A stretch of 64,000 nt of DNA from an uncultured Porphyromonadaceae bacterium. GTDB taxonomy: Bacteria > Bacteroidota > Bacteroidia > Bacteroidales > Muribaculaceae. The notes beneath the pieces are model-generated. The model saw only the letters and a list, made by a program, of their open reading frames with translations, was not told the origin of the DNA and made no database searches. The DNA lies in assembly GCA_948467675.1 (NCBI GenBank), contig CAOKFI010000002.1:180313-244312 (forward strand), in the 5' to 3' direction. Each line of letters starts with the position of its first letter. The first letter of the stretch is position 1. Shown piece after piece: positions 54,934 through 64,000 of this stretch. The position numbers and the translations under genes were made by a program.

Positions 54934-55928
54934 ATGAGAGGGCTTCTGTATTTGGTTGTGGCGTTTGTTCTGGCCGGGTGTGCCGGTACAGGATCGCAGA
55001 TACATGCGCTTGACGAGGCTCAGCAGATGCTGACCGACAGTCCGCGTGAGGCTTTCGACTGCCTTAATGCCATGGATGTGTCGGAATTTACCGATTCCGC
55101 AACGCTGGCGCGATGGGCTCTGCTCTATGGGCAGGCTATGGCGCCAACCGTCTGTATGCCCCGACCGATACGATAATAGATATTGCGATAGATTATTACA
55201 GGGCGCATGCACTTGATGATGAACTGATTCAGGCGCAATCGCTGAAGGCGAAACTGTCCGCTCCGTCGGGGCGCGATGCCGATGCTCTGACAATAGCGCT
55301 ATACCGTCAGAAAGAGAAGGAGTTTTATCTGTATCGCGAACGGGTGGCGCGTGAGCGTGTGGTCGGATACGGTGTGATACTGCTGCTTATCGCAGCCGGC
55401 GTGATCGTGTGGCAGCGGCAGCGTCTGAAAATCGGCCGTATGCGTACTGCCGAGATGATGGCTGAGGTTTCGGGACTGAGGTCACAGGTGCTTATACGCC
55501 AGCAGGACTGCTCAAATATGGAGACAGCATTGGGCGGACTGCTGAAACGACGTTTTGAATTGATCGACAGTCTATGTCAGACATTCTATGAATCGCAGGG
55601 AACAAAGACCGAGCGAAAGGCTGTGGCCGACAGGGTACGGGCTGAGATCGAGGCGGTGAGGAGCGATGAAACCATGATAGCCGAGATGGAACGTACGGTC
55701 AATGACTGCCGGTCTGATCTGCTTGCCCATCTGAAAAGCGAATATTCCGATATAAAGCCTGACGACTATAGGCTGGCGGTATATCTGGCATGTGGTTTTT
55801 CATACCGTACCATATCGTTGCTGACCAGTGATTCGATCGATAATCTATATAAACGCAAATCTCGTCTGAAACTCCGGATCAAGAACCTGGCAATACCTCA
55901 TGAGGCGGAAATATCGGCCATATTTTAG
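54934..55928 (+). pseudogene. Membrane-bound HTH regulator, frameshifted
   Basis: Two frames join into one protein of about 330 residues. The first (54934-55176) begins with a lipobox-like signal (VVAFVLAGC) and ends out of frame just after LARWALLYGQAM; the second picks up at about 55140 with GANRLYAPTDTIIDIAIDYY. Restoring one G in the ATGG stretch at about 55138-55141 rejoins them. The product is of the Bacteroidales family with short helical repeats, a membrane helix (about 150-168 of the joined chain, VVGYGVILLLIAAGVIVW), a coiled coil and a C-terminal HTH (LACGFSYRTISLLTSDSID). It precedes an outer-membrane receptor gene, which it may control. Could be real damage or a sequencing error. 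Confidence 0.7.
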
Positions 55929-56015
55929 CAATATTGCCATTTTGTCAGGCTTTTTGCGATTCAGATATTGTAATATAATGATTATTAATGGTGTATGGTT
56001 TGTGATGTCAGACTG

Positions 56016-56052
56016 TAGTTTTGTATAGACGGGGGCGGTACGTGTAATTTTG
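56016..56052 (+). promoter_or_regulatory. Two -7 boxes before the outer-membrane receptor gene
   Basis: TAGTTTTG (56016-56023) and TAATTTTG (56045-56052). The second has TTG 21 bases upstream (56021-56023). It lies downstream of an earlier in-frame start of the receptor at 56050, which is why I place the start at 56071. Confidence 0.55.
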
Positions 56053-56070
56053 CAACAAAAAATCACACGT

Positions 56071-58152
56071 ATGAATATAAGGACTACAATAGCTATTATT
56101 TTGGCTTTGCTGCCGACTGCCGGTGCAATGGCCGGTACTGAAGAACTGTGCGATTCGCTTACGCGTGAGCTACAGGAGGTGGTTGTATCGGCCAAGCAGC
56201 CTGTGACGCATCTTGAAGGAAGCACTATGGTATCGACGATAGCAGGATCGAGTCTTGCAGACTTAGGCAATGCGCTCGATGTGTTGGAGCAGTTGCCGAT
56301 GATAAAGGTACAGGATAACAATGTGTCGATAATAGGACGTAGTAATATCGAGGTATATATCGACGGGCGTCCGATGCGCGACGGCGAGGAATTGGTGCAG
56401 TTGCAGTCGTCGGCTATAAAGAGGGTGGAACTGCTTATGGCTCCCGGGGCTAAATACGATAGTACGACAGGAGCAGTACTGAAGATTACGACCCGGCGAA
56501 GGTTTGCACAGGGACTGTCGCTGACGGATCAGCTACAGGTGCATAAGCGACGCAAGTGGTCGGCTGTCGATTTCCTGGCATTGAATTATCATACCGGTGA
56601 CTGGGATATATTTTCAGAAGGCTCGTTCAATCATGACAGTCCTGTGATCAAAGGGAGTACGATCAATACGCTGATCTATAACGGAAGTCTGGCGGAGGTC
56701 GGCAGTACGCAGAATAACAGGAATATAGCCAATGTATGTAGCGGACGGGCCGGATTCAATTATGCCCGCGGAGAGCAGTCGTTGGGCGGGTATTACCGTT
56801 TAGGTTCGGAACAAGGCCGTTTTACCAACACAGGGACAGAGTGGCTTGACAGTGAACCGGCGATATCACGCAATATCGGACGTCGAATATCGTCGCAGTC
56901 GCATCTGGTGTCGCTGTATTACGATAACAGGTTTGCCGACAGATATCATTTGCATTTCGATGGAAATGTGCGGATGTCGACGGGCGATACGGATGTGGCG
57001 ACGTCATATCCTGATTCCAGGTATCAGACGGTCAGGTCGACAGAAGATAATTCGTCGAAGCTGTATGCCGGCAAGATATATTTGGATATGCCGCTGTGGG
57101 GCGGAGACCTGAGTGCAGGTGGCCAGGGTTCGTTTACACGGACGTCGCTTGATTACATTATGCACAACCAGACGGTAGAGGCTTATATACCATCGTCAGT
57201 CACCGATGCCAGGCAGATATCGGCAGCAGCATTCGCTTCGTGGAGCCGCATGTGGGGGCCGCTGTCGCTATCGGCCGGAATGCGGTACGAGTATGTCGAT
57301 TACCGATTCAAGCTGAATGGTGTGGCAGATCCGGATGTGAGCCGGCGCGATCATCTGCTGACTCCTGATATATCGATAGGGTATTCGTTTAACGATCAGG
57401 CGCAATTGTCGTTGAGCTATAAGATGGCAACGGTGCGTCCGCCGTATTCTCAGCTTACCGGTAGTCTGAGCTATGTCGGCCGCAATGAGATAGAGGGGGG
57501 CAACACTTCTCTGCGCGATGAGCGCATGCACGATCTGCAACTGTTTGGCATGTGGGGTAATTTTATGATACAGGCCGATTTTATGCGCGGTATCGATACG
57601 TACGCTTTTGTCAAAGAGCGCTATCCTGCGCCTACGCTTCAGTTGTTGATGCATCCGGTCAATATCGATGTATCGTCGCTAAGTCTCTATCTGATATGGA
57701 GCAAGGCGGTTGGATGCTGGACGCCTAATGTAACGCTGGGCATGTACGGCCAACGGCTTGAACTTGCCGGTACGCGCTACAATACGCCGATATGTTCATA
57801 CTATTTCGACAATACGATAGCGTTGCCTCATGGATTTGCTATTACAGCCAATGCATACGGTTCCACCGCCGGATATATGCATACGAACCGGTTCGGGACA
57901 ACATGGTTCTCGATGGATGCTTCGGTGAGCAAGTCGTTTTTTGACAATGCGCTTACTGTCAAACTGTCGGCTTCGGATATATTCAATAGCGCAAGCAATG
58001 ACTGGAGTATGCTTACATATGGTGTGGAAGTGGACAAACGTCAGACTTATGACCGAAGGGGTGTGCTGCTCGGAGTTACCTACCGGTTTCAGCCGCGCAA
58101 GAGCAGGTATAAGGGAGAGGCTGCCTCCCAGTCGGAACTCAACAGACTGTAG
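56071..58152 (+). CDS. Outer-membrane beta-barrel protein, TonB-dependent-receptor-like (OMP_b-brl_3)
   Basis: 693 residues from the ATG at 56071 (MNIRTTIAIILALLPTAGAMA, signal peptide). Plug-like domain (about 30-140; ELQEVVVSAKQPVTH, VYIDGRPM, GAKYDSTTGAVLKITTRR) followed by a barrel of about 20 strands (SLYYDNRFADRYHLHFDG, LSLSYKMATVRPPYSQLTG). There is no carboxypeptidase-like N-terminal domain and no SusD partner, so it is not a SusC. Ligand unknown. It is preceded by the frameshifted regulator, a common pairing in this order. Its last 14 bases overlap the convergent CNNM gene. Confidence 0.85.
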   Translation: MNIRTTIAIILALLPTAGAMAGTEELCDSLTRELQEVVVSAKQPVTHLEGSTMVSTIAGSSLADLGNALDVLEQLPMIKVQDNNVSIIGRSNIEVYIDGRPMRDGEELVQLQSSAIKRVELLMAPGAKYDSTTGAVLKITTRRRFAQGLSLTDQLQVHKRRKWSAVDFLALNYHTGDWDIFSEGSFNHDSPVIKGSTINTLIYNGSLAEVGSTQNNRNIANVCSGRAGFNYARGEQSLGGYYRLGSEQGRFTNTGTEWLDSEPAISRNIGRRISSQSHLVSLYYDNRFADRYHLHFDGNVRMSTGDTDVATSYPDSRYQTVRSTEDNSSKLYAGKIYLDMPLWGGDLSAGGQGSFTRTSLDYIMHNQTVEAYIPSSVTDARQISAAAFASWSRMWGPLSLSAGMRYEYVDYRFKLNGVADPDVSRRDHLLTPDISIGYSFNDQAQLSLSYKMATVRPPYSQLTGSLSYVGRNEIEGGNTSLRDERMHDLQLFGMWGNFMIQADFMRGIDTYAFVKERYPAPTLQLLMHPVNIDVSSLSLYLIWSKAVGCWTPNVTLGMYGQRLELAGTRYNTPICSYYFDNTIALPHGFAITANAYGSTAGYMHTNRFGTTWFSMDASVSKSFFDNALTVKLSASDIFNSASNDWSMLTYGVEVDKRQTYDRRGVLLGVTYRFQPRKSRYKGEAASQSELNRL

Positions 58153-59422
58153 CTGGCGTAGATACCTTGATCCGGGATATACGGGCGCCGTCCATTGCCG
58201 CGATTTCAAACAGGAAGTCGTGCCATGCCAGAGCCTCGCCTAATGACGGCACGTGTTTCAGTTCTTCGAGGATCAAACCGCTTACTGTAGAATACGACGA
58301 CGGTTCATACAGATCTTCCTGTCCGAAATGGCTTAGAAAATCGTATATCGGATATTGTGCGTCGACTATCCAGGCTCCCGGTTCATCGCAAGGTGCGATG
58401 GTCGGTGTCTCGGCCCACTCCGTACATGATCCTACGAGACCTTCGAGTATATCGCTCAATGTGATCACGCCGGCGAGATCGCCGAATTCGTCGCAAACCA
58501 GGGCGCAATGTATGTGTTTGGATTTGAGATGATCCAAAGCGTCGTAGGCCGACATCGATTCAGGAAAATATGTAGCTTCTTTTACTACCTGTCTGAGCGA
58601 GAAATCAGGAGAGTCGATAGCGAATATCAAGTTTTTGAGCGATACGATGCCGCAGATATCCTTTGAGTCGATGTCGCAATATACAGGATATGAATCATGC
58701 AGTTCGTCTGATATATGCTGTTTTATCTCGTTGGCCGACATGGAAAGCCGCAGCGCGACTACATCGATCTTTGGTGTCATGATCGATGATACCCGTCTGT
58801 CGCCGAGAACCAGGGCGCGTTCCATTATGTCCTGTTCCACTTTCCGTACTTCGCCGGAATCTGTTCCATCCTGTATCAGGGATTTTATCTCTTCCTCGGT
58901 CACTCCGTTATCTTTGTGTTCCAGTCCGGCGACTTTTACTATCAGAGCGGTGGATCGAGACAACAGCCATACTGCCGGCATGGCTATGACAGACAGTAAC
59001 CTCATGGGGCGGGATACTATTTTTGCGACCGAGTCGGCCATGGTCAGGCCGATGCGTTTTGGAACCAGTTCACCGACGACAATCGACAGGTATGTCACTG
59101 CGATAACGATCGATATCTGGGCTATATTATGTGCGATATTGGGACGTAGCCCCCATTGGAGCAGGGCTTTGCCGAGATCGTCGGCAAGCGCGGCGCCTGA
59201 ATACAGACCGGTGAGTATGCCTATCAGGGTAATGCCTATCTGAATTGTCGACAGGAATCGGTCCGGATCCTTTGAGAGCCGGATAGCGGCTGCCGCTCCG
59301 GCGCTACCGCGTTTTGCGTCGTTGGTCAGGCGTGATTTTCGTGCGGATATCAATGCTATTTCAGACATGGAGAAAATGCCGTTTAGCAAAATAAGCAGGA
59401 GTATGATTACGATATCGTTCAT
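58139..59422 (-). CDS. CNNM-domain/CBS-domain membrane protein (CorC/HlyC family)
   Basis: 427 residues. N-terminal CNNM transmembrane domain (about 1-185; LNGIFSMSEIALISARKSRL, VVGELVPKRIGLT), then two CBS domains (about 205-330; IMTPKIDVVALRLSMSANEI, LVCDEFGDLAGVITLSDILE) and a C-terminal transporter-associated domain. Relatives export magnesium or sodium; 'hemolysin' in older names is misleading. Single gene. Confidence 0.92.
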   Translation of the reverse strand: MNDIVIILLLILLNGIFSMSEIALISARKSRLTNDAKRGSAGAAAAIRLSKDPDRFLSTIQIGITLIGILTGLYSGAALADDLGKALLQWGLRPNIAHNIAQISIVIAVTYLSIVVGELVPKRIGLTMADSVAKIVSRPMRLLSVIAMPAVWLLSRSTALIVKVAGLEHKDNGVTEEEIKSLIQDGTDSGEVRKVEQDIMERALVLGDRRVSSIMTPKIDVVALRLSMSANEIKQHISDELHDSYPVYCDIDSKDICGIVSLKNLIFAIDSPDFSLRQVVKEATYFPESMSAYDALDHLKSKHIHCALVCDEFGDLAGVITLSDILEGLVGSCTEWAETPTIAPCDEPGAWIVDAQYPIYDFLSHFGQEDLYEPSSYSTVSGLILEELKHVPSLGEALAWHDFLFEIAAMDGARISRIKVSTPATVC

Positions 59423-59506
59423 GCTATGTGTATGAATATGACATGGGTGCCTATCTGAATGAAGAACACGGAAAGGGTGTAAGATGTTTGAGATGATGGG
59501 CTCCGG

Positions 59507-59926
59507 TTACAGGTCAGGCATATTGGTAGAATACGGATATATGATCTGTTTTGTGACGCCAAGCATGATTGCTCCTATGGCCTGTAGCGGAGTCATGGGC
59601 GGTTTGTTGCGGTACTTGAACTCGGGTGAGGACAGTGGCATGATATCAGATGTCATGACCGAATTGCGGTGATGGCGGTCTATTGATATTGCGGACTTTA
59701 CGCGGAGTTCTGATGTCGGGTTTGGCCATGACAGTTCGGATATGGATGCCAGATGGTCGTGAAAATCAGAAACGGAGAAGTCTTGTGTGAACGATTCGGG
59801 AATGCGTTGTTGGGCAACGCAGCGGGATGGGATACAGATAAATGCGGTCAGAATAATCAGAATACCGGTGTGTATGATACCCGGAATTGCGATAAGATTA
59901 TTGTCTGATTGTCGTTGCTGATCCAT
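59507..59926 (-). CDS. Small secreted or membrane-anchored protein of unknown function
   Basis: 139 residues from the ATG at 59926 (MDQQRQSDNNLIAIPG). One hydrophobic stretch (about 18-35, TGILIILTAFICIPSRCVA) works as a signal or anchor. The rest is short and polar with no known motif, except a second weak hydrophobic stretch near PLQAIGAIMLGVTKQIIY. The reading frame extends far upstream into carB, but that part is a shadow. It lies between the CNNM gene and carB on the same strand, after the carB terminator. Confidence 0.55.
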   Translation of the reverse strand: MDQQRQSDNNLIAIPGIIHTGILIILTAFICIPSRCVAQQRIPESFTQDFSVSDFHDHLASISELSWPNPTSELRVKSAISIDRHHRNSVMTSDIMPLSSPEFKYRNKPPMTPLQAIGAIMLGVTKQIIYPYSTNMPDL

Positions 59927-59969
59927 GCTGCGAATATGAAGAAAATAAGCGATATATGCAAATATGAAT

Positions 59970-60001
59970 AAAAAAAAGCCGCCCGAAAATTTACGGACGG
60001 C
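59970..60001 (-). terminator. Terminator of carB
   Basis: On the minus strand gccgtccgtaaa and ttttcgggcggc form a stem with one mismatch, followed directly by eight T (59970-59977). Confidence 0.85.
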
Positions 60002-60024
60002 TGTGTGATTGTGGTTCGTCAATA

Positions 60025-63000
60025 TCAGTATTCTTGCCAGGATGTGATACCGATAGCCTCTACAGGGCGGGATACGAACGCTTTCACATAGGCCAATGCC
60101 AGGCGGGCATTTGTCAGCAGCGGAGTGTTGTGGTCTATTGCGTGACGGCGTATTCGGTATCCGTTGGTCAGTTCGCGTTTGGTATGGTTTTTCGGGATGT
60201 TGATCACCAGGTCTACCGTATGGTCTCCGATTATGTCGAGCACAGACTGGCCTTCTTCGTCGGGCCAGCATACCTGGGTGGCCTTGACTCCATGATCGTT
60301 GAGGAATGCGGCGGTTCCCGGAGTTGCATATATGTTATATCCGCGGGAATCAAGGAGCCGGCACGCTTCGAGCATGTCGACTTTCGCTCTCGCGTCGCCG
60401 GAACTTACGAGAACACCCTTGGCCGGCACGTGGTGGCCTACGGAAATCATCGCGTTGAGCAGGGCTTCGTCGAAGTCGCGGCCGAGACATCCTACCTCGC
60501 CTGTCGAAGACATGTCGACTCCCAATACAGGATCGGCTTTGTGCAGACGGGCAAATGAGAACTGCGATGCTTTAACGCCTATGTAGTCGATATCGAATGT
60601 CGATGTGTCGGCCACTTCGGGCTTTTCGCCAAGCATGATTCGGGTTGCGGTCTCGATAAAGTTCTTTTTGAGCACTTTGCTGACGAACGGGAATGAGCGT
60701 GAAGCGCGGAGGTTGCACTCGATTACCTTTACATAATTGTCTTTGGCCAGGTACTGTATGTTGAACGGGCCGGATATATTCAAGGCTTCTGCTATGCGTG
60801 CGCTTATATGTTTGATACGGCGTGCTGTCGCCATATATATCTTCTGGGCGGGGAATACCAGAGTCGCATCGCCGGAGTGTACGCCTGCGTATTCGACATG
60901 CTCAGAAATGGCGTATTCAACGATCTGGCCGTTGCGTGCTACGGCGTCGAATTCGATCTCTTTGGCATTTTGCAGGAATTCCGATACGACTACCGGATAC
61001 TCCTTGGATACTTTGGCGGCCTGGCTGAGGAACTGGTGCATCTGGTCGTAATCGTAGCATACGTTCATTGCAGCACCTGAAAGTACGTAGCTCGGACGGA
61101 TCAGTACAGGGAATCCCACTTCTTCGACAAAGGCATGTATCTCATCCTCTGTGGTAAGTTCTTTCCAACGCGGCTGGTCAATGCCGAGCTGGTCGAGCAT
61201 GGCCGAGAATTTGTGGCGGTTTTCTGCACGGTCGATCGATACCGGCGATGTTCCAAGTACAGGGACATGACGGCGGTATAGCTTCATGGCCAGATTGTTC
61301 GGGATTTGTCCTCCGACACTTACAATGACGCCGCGTGGTGATTCGAGGTCTATTATGTCCATTACGCGTTCGAAACTGAGCTCGTCGAAGTACAGCCGGT
61401 CGCACATGTCATAGTCGGTCGACACAGTCTCGGGATTGTAATTGATCATAACGGCCTTGTAGCCGAGCTTGCGGCATGTGGTGGCTGCGTTGACCGAGCA
61501 CCAGTCGAATTCAACTGAACTGCCTATGCGATACGCGCCCGATCCCAATACGATTATATTGTTGTGGGAATTGAAGTCGTATGGAATAGCATGTTCCGTG
61601 GCTCCGTATGTGATATACAGATAGTTTGTGAGTTCGGGATATTCTGATGCGATGGTGTTGATCCGGCGCACCCGCGGTGTGACATCGAGCTCTTTGCGGC
61701 GGTTGCGTACGCGGAGCACATCAGCTTCCATATTGCCGGTGGGATTTTCGACCAGACGTGAGATCTGGAAGTCAGAGAAGCCGAGGCGTTTGGCCTGAAG
61801 CATGGTTTCCCGGTCGAGGTCTTCGACGCATCCGCCGCGTTTGCGCAGTGAGTCGGCAAAACGTACTATGTTGGCCAGGCGTTCGATGAACCATATATCG
61901 ATCTTGGTGAGGTCTGCTACACGTTCCGGAGAATAGCCTTCTTCCAGGGCCTGGGCTATGGCGAATATGCGCATGTCGGTGGGGTGGGTGAGCGCATGTT
62001 CAAGGTCGTCGACATGCAGATCCGAATTTCCTACGAATCCGTGCATGCCCTGGCCGATCATGCGTAGACCTTTCTGGATTATTTCCTCAAACGATTTGCC
62101 TATCGACATTATTTCGCCCACTGATTTCATCGAGGATCCGATTTCGCGGTCTACACCTACGAACTTCGTGAGATCCCAGCGCGGTATCTTGACGATCATA
62201 TAGTCCACTTCGGGAGCTTTGGCGGCGGAGTATGGGGTGCCGGGTTCACCAATCTGATCAAGAGTGTAGCCGAGCGCGAGTTTCGCTGCTACGAATGCGA
62301 GCGGATATCCGGACGCTTTCGACGCCAGAGCGGAAGAGCGGCTGAGGCGTGCGTTGATCTCGATGATGCGGTAGTCGTTGGTTTCGGCATTGAATGCATA
62401 CTGGATGTTGCATTCGCCAACGATGCCGATATGGCGTACGACACGGGTAGCTATGTCTTCGAGCATTTTTATCTGCTCCGGTGTCAGTGATACTATCGGT
62501 GCGACAACGATACTTTCACCTGTATGTATGCCAAGCGGGTCGAAGTTTTCCATCGGAACAACGGTGAAACAGAGATCGGATGCGTCGCGTATTACTTCGA
62601 ATTCGATCTCTTTCCATCCCTTTAACGATTCTTCGACAAGTATCTGGCGGGAGTATGCCAATGCGCTTTCGCAGTGGGTTATGAATTCATCGTCGTTGTT
62701 GCATATACCTGATCCGAGACCTCCGAGGGCATATCCTGAGCGTACCATTACGGGATAGCCTATGCGGTGTGCCACAGCTATCGCATCGTCGATATTCTCG
62801 ACCGCTTGAGATACAGGAGTCTTTACTTCGATTTCATTTAGTTTCTTTACGAACAGATCACGGTCTTCAGTGATCATGATGGCCTCTACTGATGTGCCGA
62901 GAACTTTTACCCCGTATTTCTCAAGCGTGCCGTCGAGATATAGCTGAGTTCCGCAGTTGAGAGCTGTTTGTCCGCCAAATGCGAGCAATATGCCGTCAGG

Positions 63001-63228
63001 ACGTTCCTTTTTTATAACTTCTTCAACGAATTTCGGAGTTATGGGAAGGAAATAGACCCGGTCGGCTACGCCTTCCGATGTCTGGATGGTGGCGATGTTC
63101 GGGTTGATGAGTACAGATTCGATCCCTTCTTCGCGCAACGCCTTTAGCGCTTGAGAACCGGAGTAGTCGAATTCGCCCGCTTGGCCAATTTTCAGGGCTC
63201 CCGAGCCGAGCAATAACACTTTTTTCAT
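60025..63228 (-). CDS. carB: Carbamoyl-phosphate synthase large subunit
   Basis: Makes carbamoyl phosphate for pyrimidine and arginine synthesis. 1067 residues from the ATG at 63228 (MKKVLLLGSGALKIGQAGEFDYSG); the longer frame starts upstream of the promoter. Two ATP-grasp halves (about 1-400 and 555-930) with the conserved EINARLSRSSALASKASGYP and VIECNLRASRSFPFVSK, an oligomerisation domain between them, and a C-terminal MGS-like allosteric domain (about 935-1067). The small subunit carA is not adjacent. Own promoter and terminator. Confidence 0.97.
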   Translation of the reverse strand: MKKVLLLGSGALKIGQAGEFDYSGSQALKALREEGIESVLINPNIATIQTSEGVADRVYFLPITPKFVEEVIKKERPDGILLAFGGQTALNCGTQLYLDGTLEKYGVKVLGTSVEAIMITEDRDLFVKKLNEIEVKTPVSQAVENIDDAIAVAHRIGYPVMVRSGYALGGLGSGICNNDDEFITHCESALAYSRQILVEESLKGWKEIEFEVIRDASDLCFTVVPMENFDPLGIHTGESIVVAPIVSLTPEQIKMLEDIATRVVRHIGIVGECNIQYAFNAETNDYRIIEINARLSRSSALASKASGYPLAFVAAKLALGYTLDQIGEPGTPYSAAKAPEVDYMIVKIPRWDLTKFVGVDREIGSSMKSVGEIMSIGKSFEEIIQKGLRMIGQGMHGFVGNSDLHVDDLEHALTHPTDMRIFAIAQALEEGYSPERVADLTKIDIWFIERLANIVRFADSLRKRGGCVEDLDRETMLQAKRLGFSDFQISRLVENPTGNMEADVLRVRNRRKELDVTPRVRRINTIASEYPELTNYLYITYGATEHAIPYDFNSHNNIIVLGSGAYRIGSSVEFDWCSVNAATTCRKLGYKAVMINYNPETVSTDYDMCDRLYFDELSFERVMDIIDLESPRGVIVSVGGQIPNNLAMKLYRRHVPVLGTSPVSIDRAENRHKFSAMLDQLGIDQPRWKELTTEDEIHAFVEEVGFPVLIRPSYVLSGAAMNVCYDYDQMHQFLSQAAKVSKEYPVVVSEFLQNAKEIEFDAVARNGQIVEYAISEHVEYAGVHSGDATLVFPAQKIYMATARRIKHISARIAEALNISGPFNIQYLAKDNYVKVIECNLRASRSFPFVSKVLKKNFIETATRIMLGEKPEVADTSTFDIDYIGVKASQFSFARLHKADPVLGVDMSSTGEVGCLGRDFDEALLNAMISVGHHVPAKGVLVSSGDARAKVDMLEACRLLDSRGYNIYATPGTAAFLNDHGVKATQVCWPDEEGQSVLDIIGDHTVDLVINIPKNHTKRELTNGYRIRRHAIDHNTPLLTNARLALAYVKAFVSRPVEAIGITSWQEY

Positions 63229-63276
63229 TGTTCTTATTAAGTCAGGTGGTAAATGAAATCGAGTGGAGAGGTTTTG

Positions 63277-63284
63277 CAAAAATA
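63277..63284 (-). promoter_or_regulatory. -7 box of carB
   Basis: TATTTTTG on the minus strand, about 50 bases before the ATG. I see no PyrR attenuator or TPP-like element in the 242-base gap, and no gene in it. Confidence 0.55.
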
Positions 63285-63470
63285 CGAAATTCGCGTCATT
63301 TAGCTTTATCTGACAGGTGGAAAAATGACAATATTCTACAAATCGCAGGCCGTGCTGAGGATCAGCGCGGAACAAGATACCATGTCAGGCTGTGTTTCAG
63401 CGGGGTGGAAGTCGGATAGATACGGAGACTGCTGTCTTTTGAGAATGAAATATTTGATCGATTCGAGATC

Positions 63471-63761
63471 CTATAGTTCATGCATTAGTAAGTCCACAAA
63501 AAAATTGCCCATATTGATAAGCGTAACAATCAGTATGATCATTGCCACAGCCAGTTCTCCCCAGCATTTCTGCTTTATGGCGGCTATGGAATATCCGGCA
63601 AATACAATGAGCAGCGACCCCAGTAGAGCCGGCTGATACCATGTCATAAACTTCAGATCCACACCAAACCATAGCTCGAGTATTAATGCGACTACAACAA
63701 TAGCCATCGGTGTGAATAGCCAGTATAATCTGCGTTCAGTCTGCTTGTCGATCCGTTTCAT
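63471..63761 (-). CDS. Small three-helix membrane protein of unknown function
   Basis: 96 residues. Basic start (MKRIDKQTERRLYW), then three hydrophobic helices at about 15-35, 42-62 and 68-90 (NMGNFFVDLLMHEL at the end). No family recognised. Single gene with no close partner on the same strand. Confidence 0.65.
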   Translation of the reverse strand: MKRIDKQTERRLYWLFTPMAIVVVALILELWFGVDLKFMTWYQPALLGSLLIVFAGYSIAAIKQKCWGELAVAMIILIVTLINMGNFFVDLLMHEL

Positions 63762-63938
63762 AATGATGTAGATAAACCGAGTATAGTGTTCTGCTTTTAG
63801 TCTTTCACATTATAGGCTTGCTGCTAAAAGACTCTACTGCAAATGTAATGATTCCTATTGGATTAACAATTGGGGTATGCGCCAAACGTATTCAAATATG
63901 CCAATTTGTCCCCACCTTGAAAGAGGGGATAAAACAGT

Positions 63939-64000
63939 CTATTGTGTCAGGAACACTCGCCAGCTTCCTTCTTTCTCGCCGCGCTCAACATATTTTTTTG
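63939..64000 (-). CDS. C-terminal end of a protein running in from the right edge
   Basis: On the minus strand the last 19 codons before a TAG at 63941-63939 read KYVERGEKEGSWRVFLTQ, which looks like genuine coding sequence. Too short to name. A weak hairpin (cccc/gggg with internal pairs, 63910-63929) lies just after the stop. Confidence 0.45.
   Translation of the reverse strand, partial: KKYVERGEKEGSWRVFLTQ

Noticed and set aside
59927..60271. N-terminal extension of the small protein at 59507 into the carB gene
   Set aside because: It is antisense-free but out of frame with carB coding, Arg/Pro-rich, and crosses the carB terminator; the start at 59926 gives a sensible signal segment.
1..64000. 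CRISPR array, integrase, transposase or prophage genes
   Set aside because: I looked for regularly spaced direct repeats and for mobile-element proteins and found none; the A/T-rich restriction module is the only transferred-looking DNA.

Overview
The window is chromosomal DNA from a gut-type member of the Bacteroidota, order Bacteroidales. The signs are SusC/SusD pairs, a hybrid two-component regulator, a T9SS sorting tail, an SdhCAB complex with a single cytochrome b subunit, and promoters of the TTTG / TAnnTTTG type that take the place of sigma-70 boxes. The codon style and moderately high GC fit a Muribaculaceae-like or Prevotella/Bacteroides-related genome. The genus is an inference; no rRNA is present to prove it.

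Region 1 (1-17777) is a host-glycan foraging locus. On the minus strand lie a secreted GH18 endoglycosidase, a surface lipoprotein, SusC, SusD, and (after a terminator) a serine-type sulfatase cut by the window edge. A second secreted protein is encoded separately at 9902-11092. On the plus strand, from one strong promoter, lie a GH33 sialidase, a hybrid two-component regulator whose kinase phospho-acceptor histidine is a tyrosine, an anaerobic sulfatase-maturating radical SAM enzyme, and glutamate racemase. The set fits removal of sialic acid and sulfate followed by endo-cleavage and import of host N-glycan or mucin oligosaccharide.

Region 2 (18719-36175) is mainly core metabolism: dusB, two secreted GIN-domain (DUF2807) proteins, a polysaccharide flippase, the 4.5S SRP RNA beside a decayed GH97 fragment and a possible small RNA, bioB, a long-chain acyl-CoA synthetase, pnp, an SGNH hydrolase, sdhCAB and an amino-acid antiporter.

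Region 3 (36179-44942) is a nine-gene minus-strand operon: pdxA, an ATP-grasp protein, pgpA, gtrA, a CDP-alcohol phosphotransferase, a PAP2/IPC-synthase-like protein, prmC, recX and comF. A divergent plus-strand pair encodes a nucleotidyltransferase and a second CDP-alcohol phosphotransferase. Together they look like an inositol-phospholipid / inositol-sphingolipid locus that carries the parts of two alternative routes but no recognisable myo-inositol-phosphate synthase within the window.

Region 4 (45042-64000) is mixed: a DMT exporter, a GH109-type oxidoreductase-fold glycosidase, two proteins of unknown function, a large beta-helix GH28-like protein, an A/T-rich nuclease-methylase plus specificity-subunit module whose specificity gene has an in-frame amber codon, a frameshifted membrane regulator beside an outer-membrane beta-barrel receptor, a CNNM/CBS protein, carB and small membrane proteins. 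No tRNA, rRNA, CRISPR array, integrase or complete insertion sequence was recognised.
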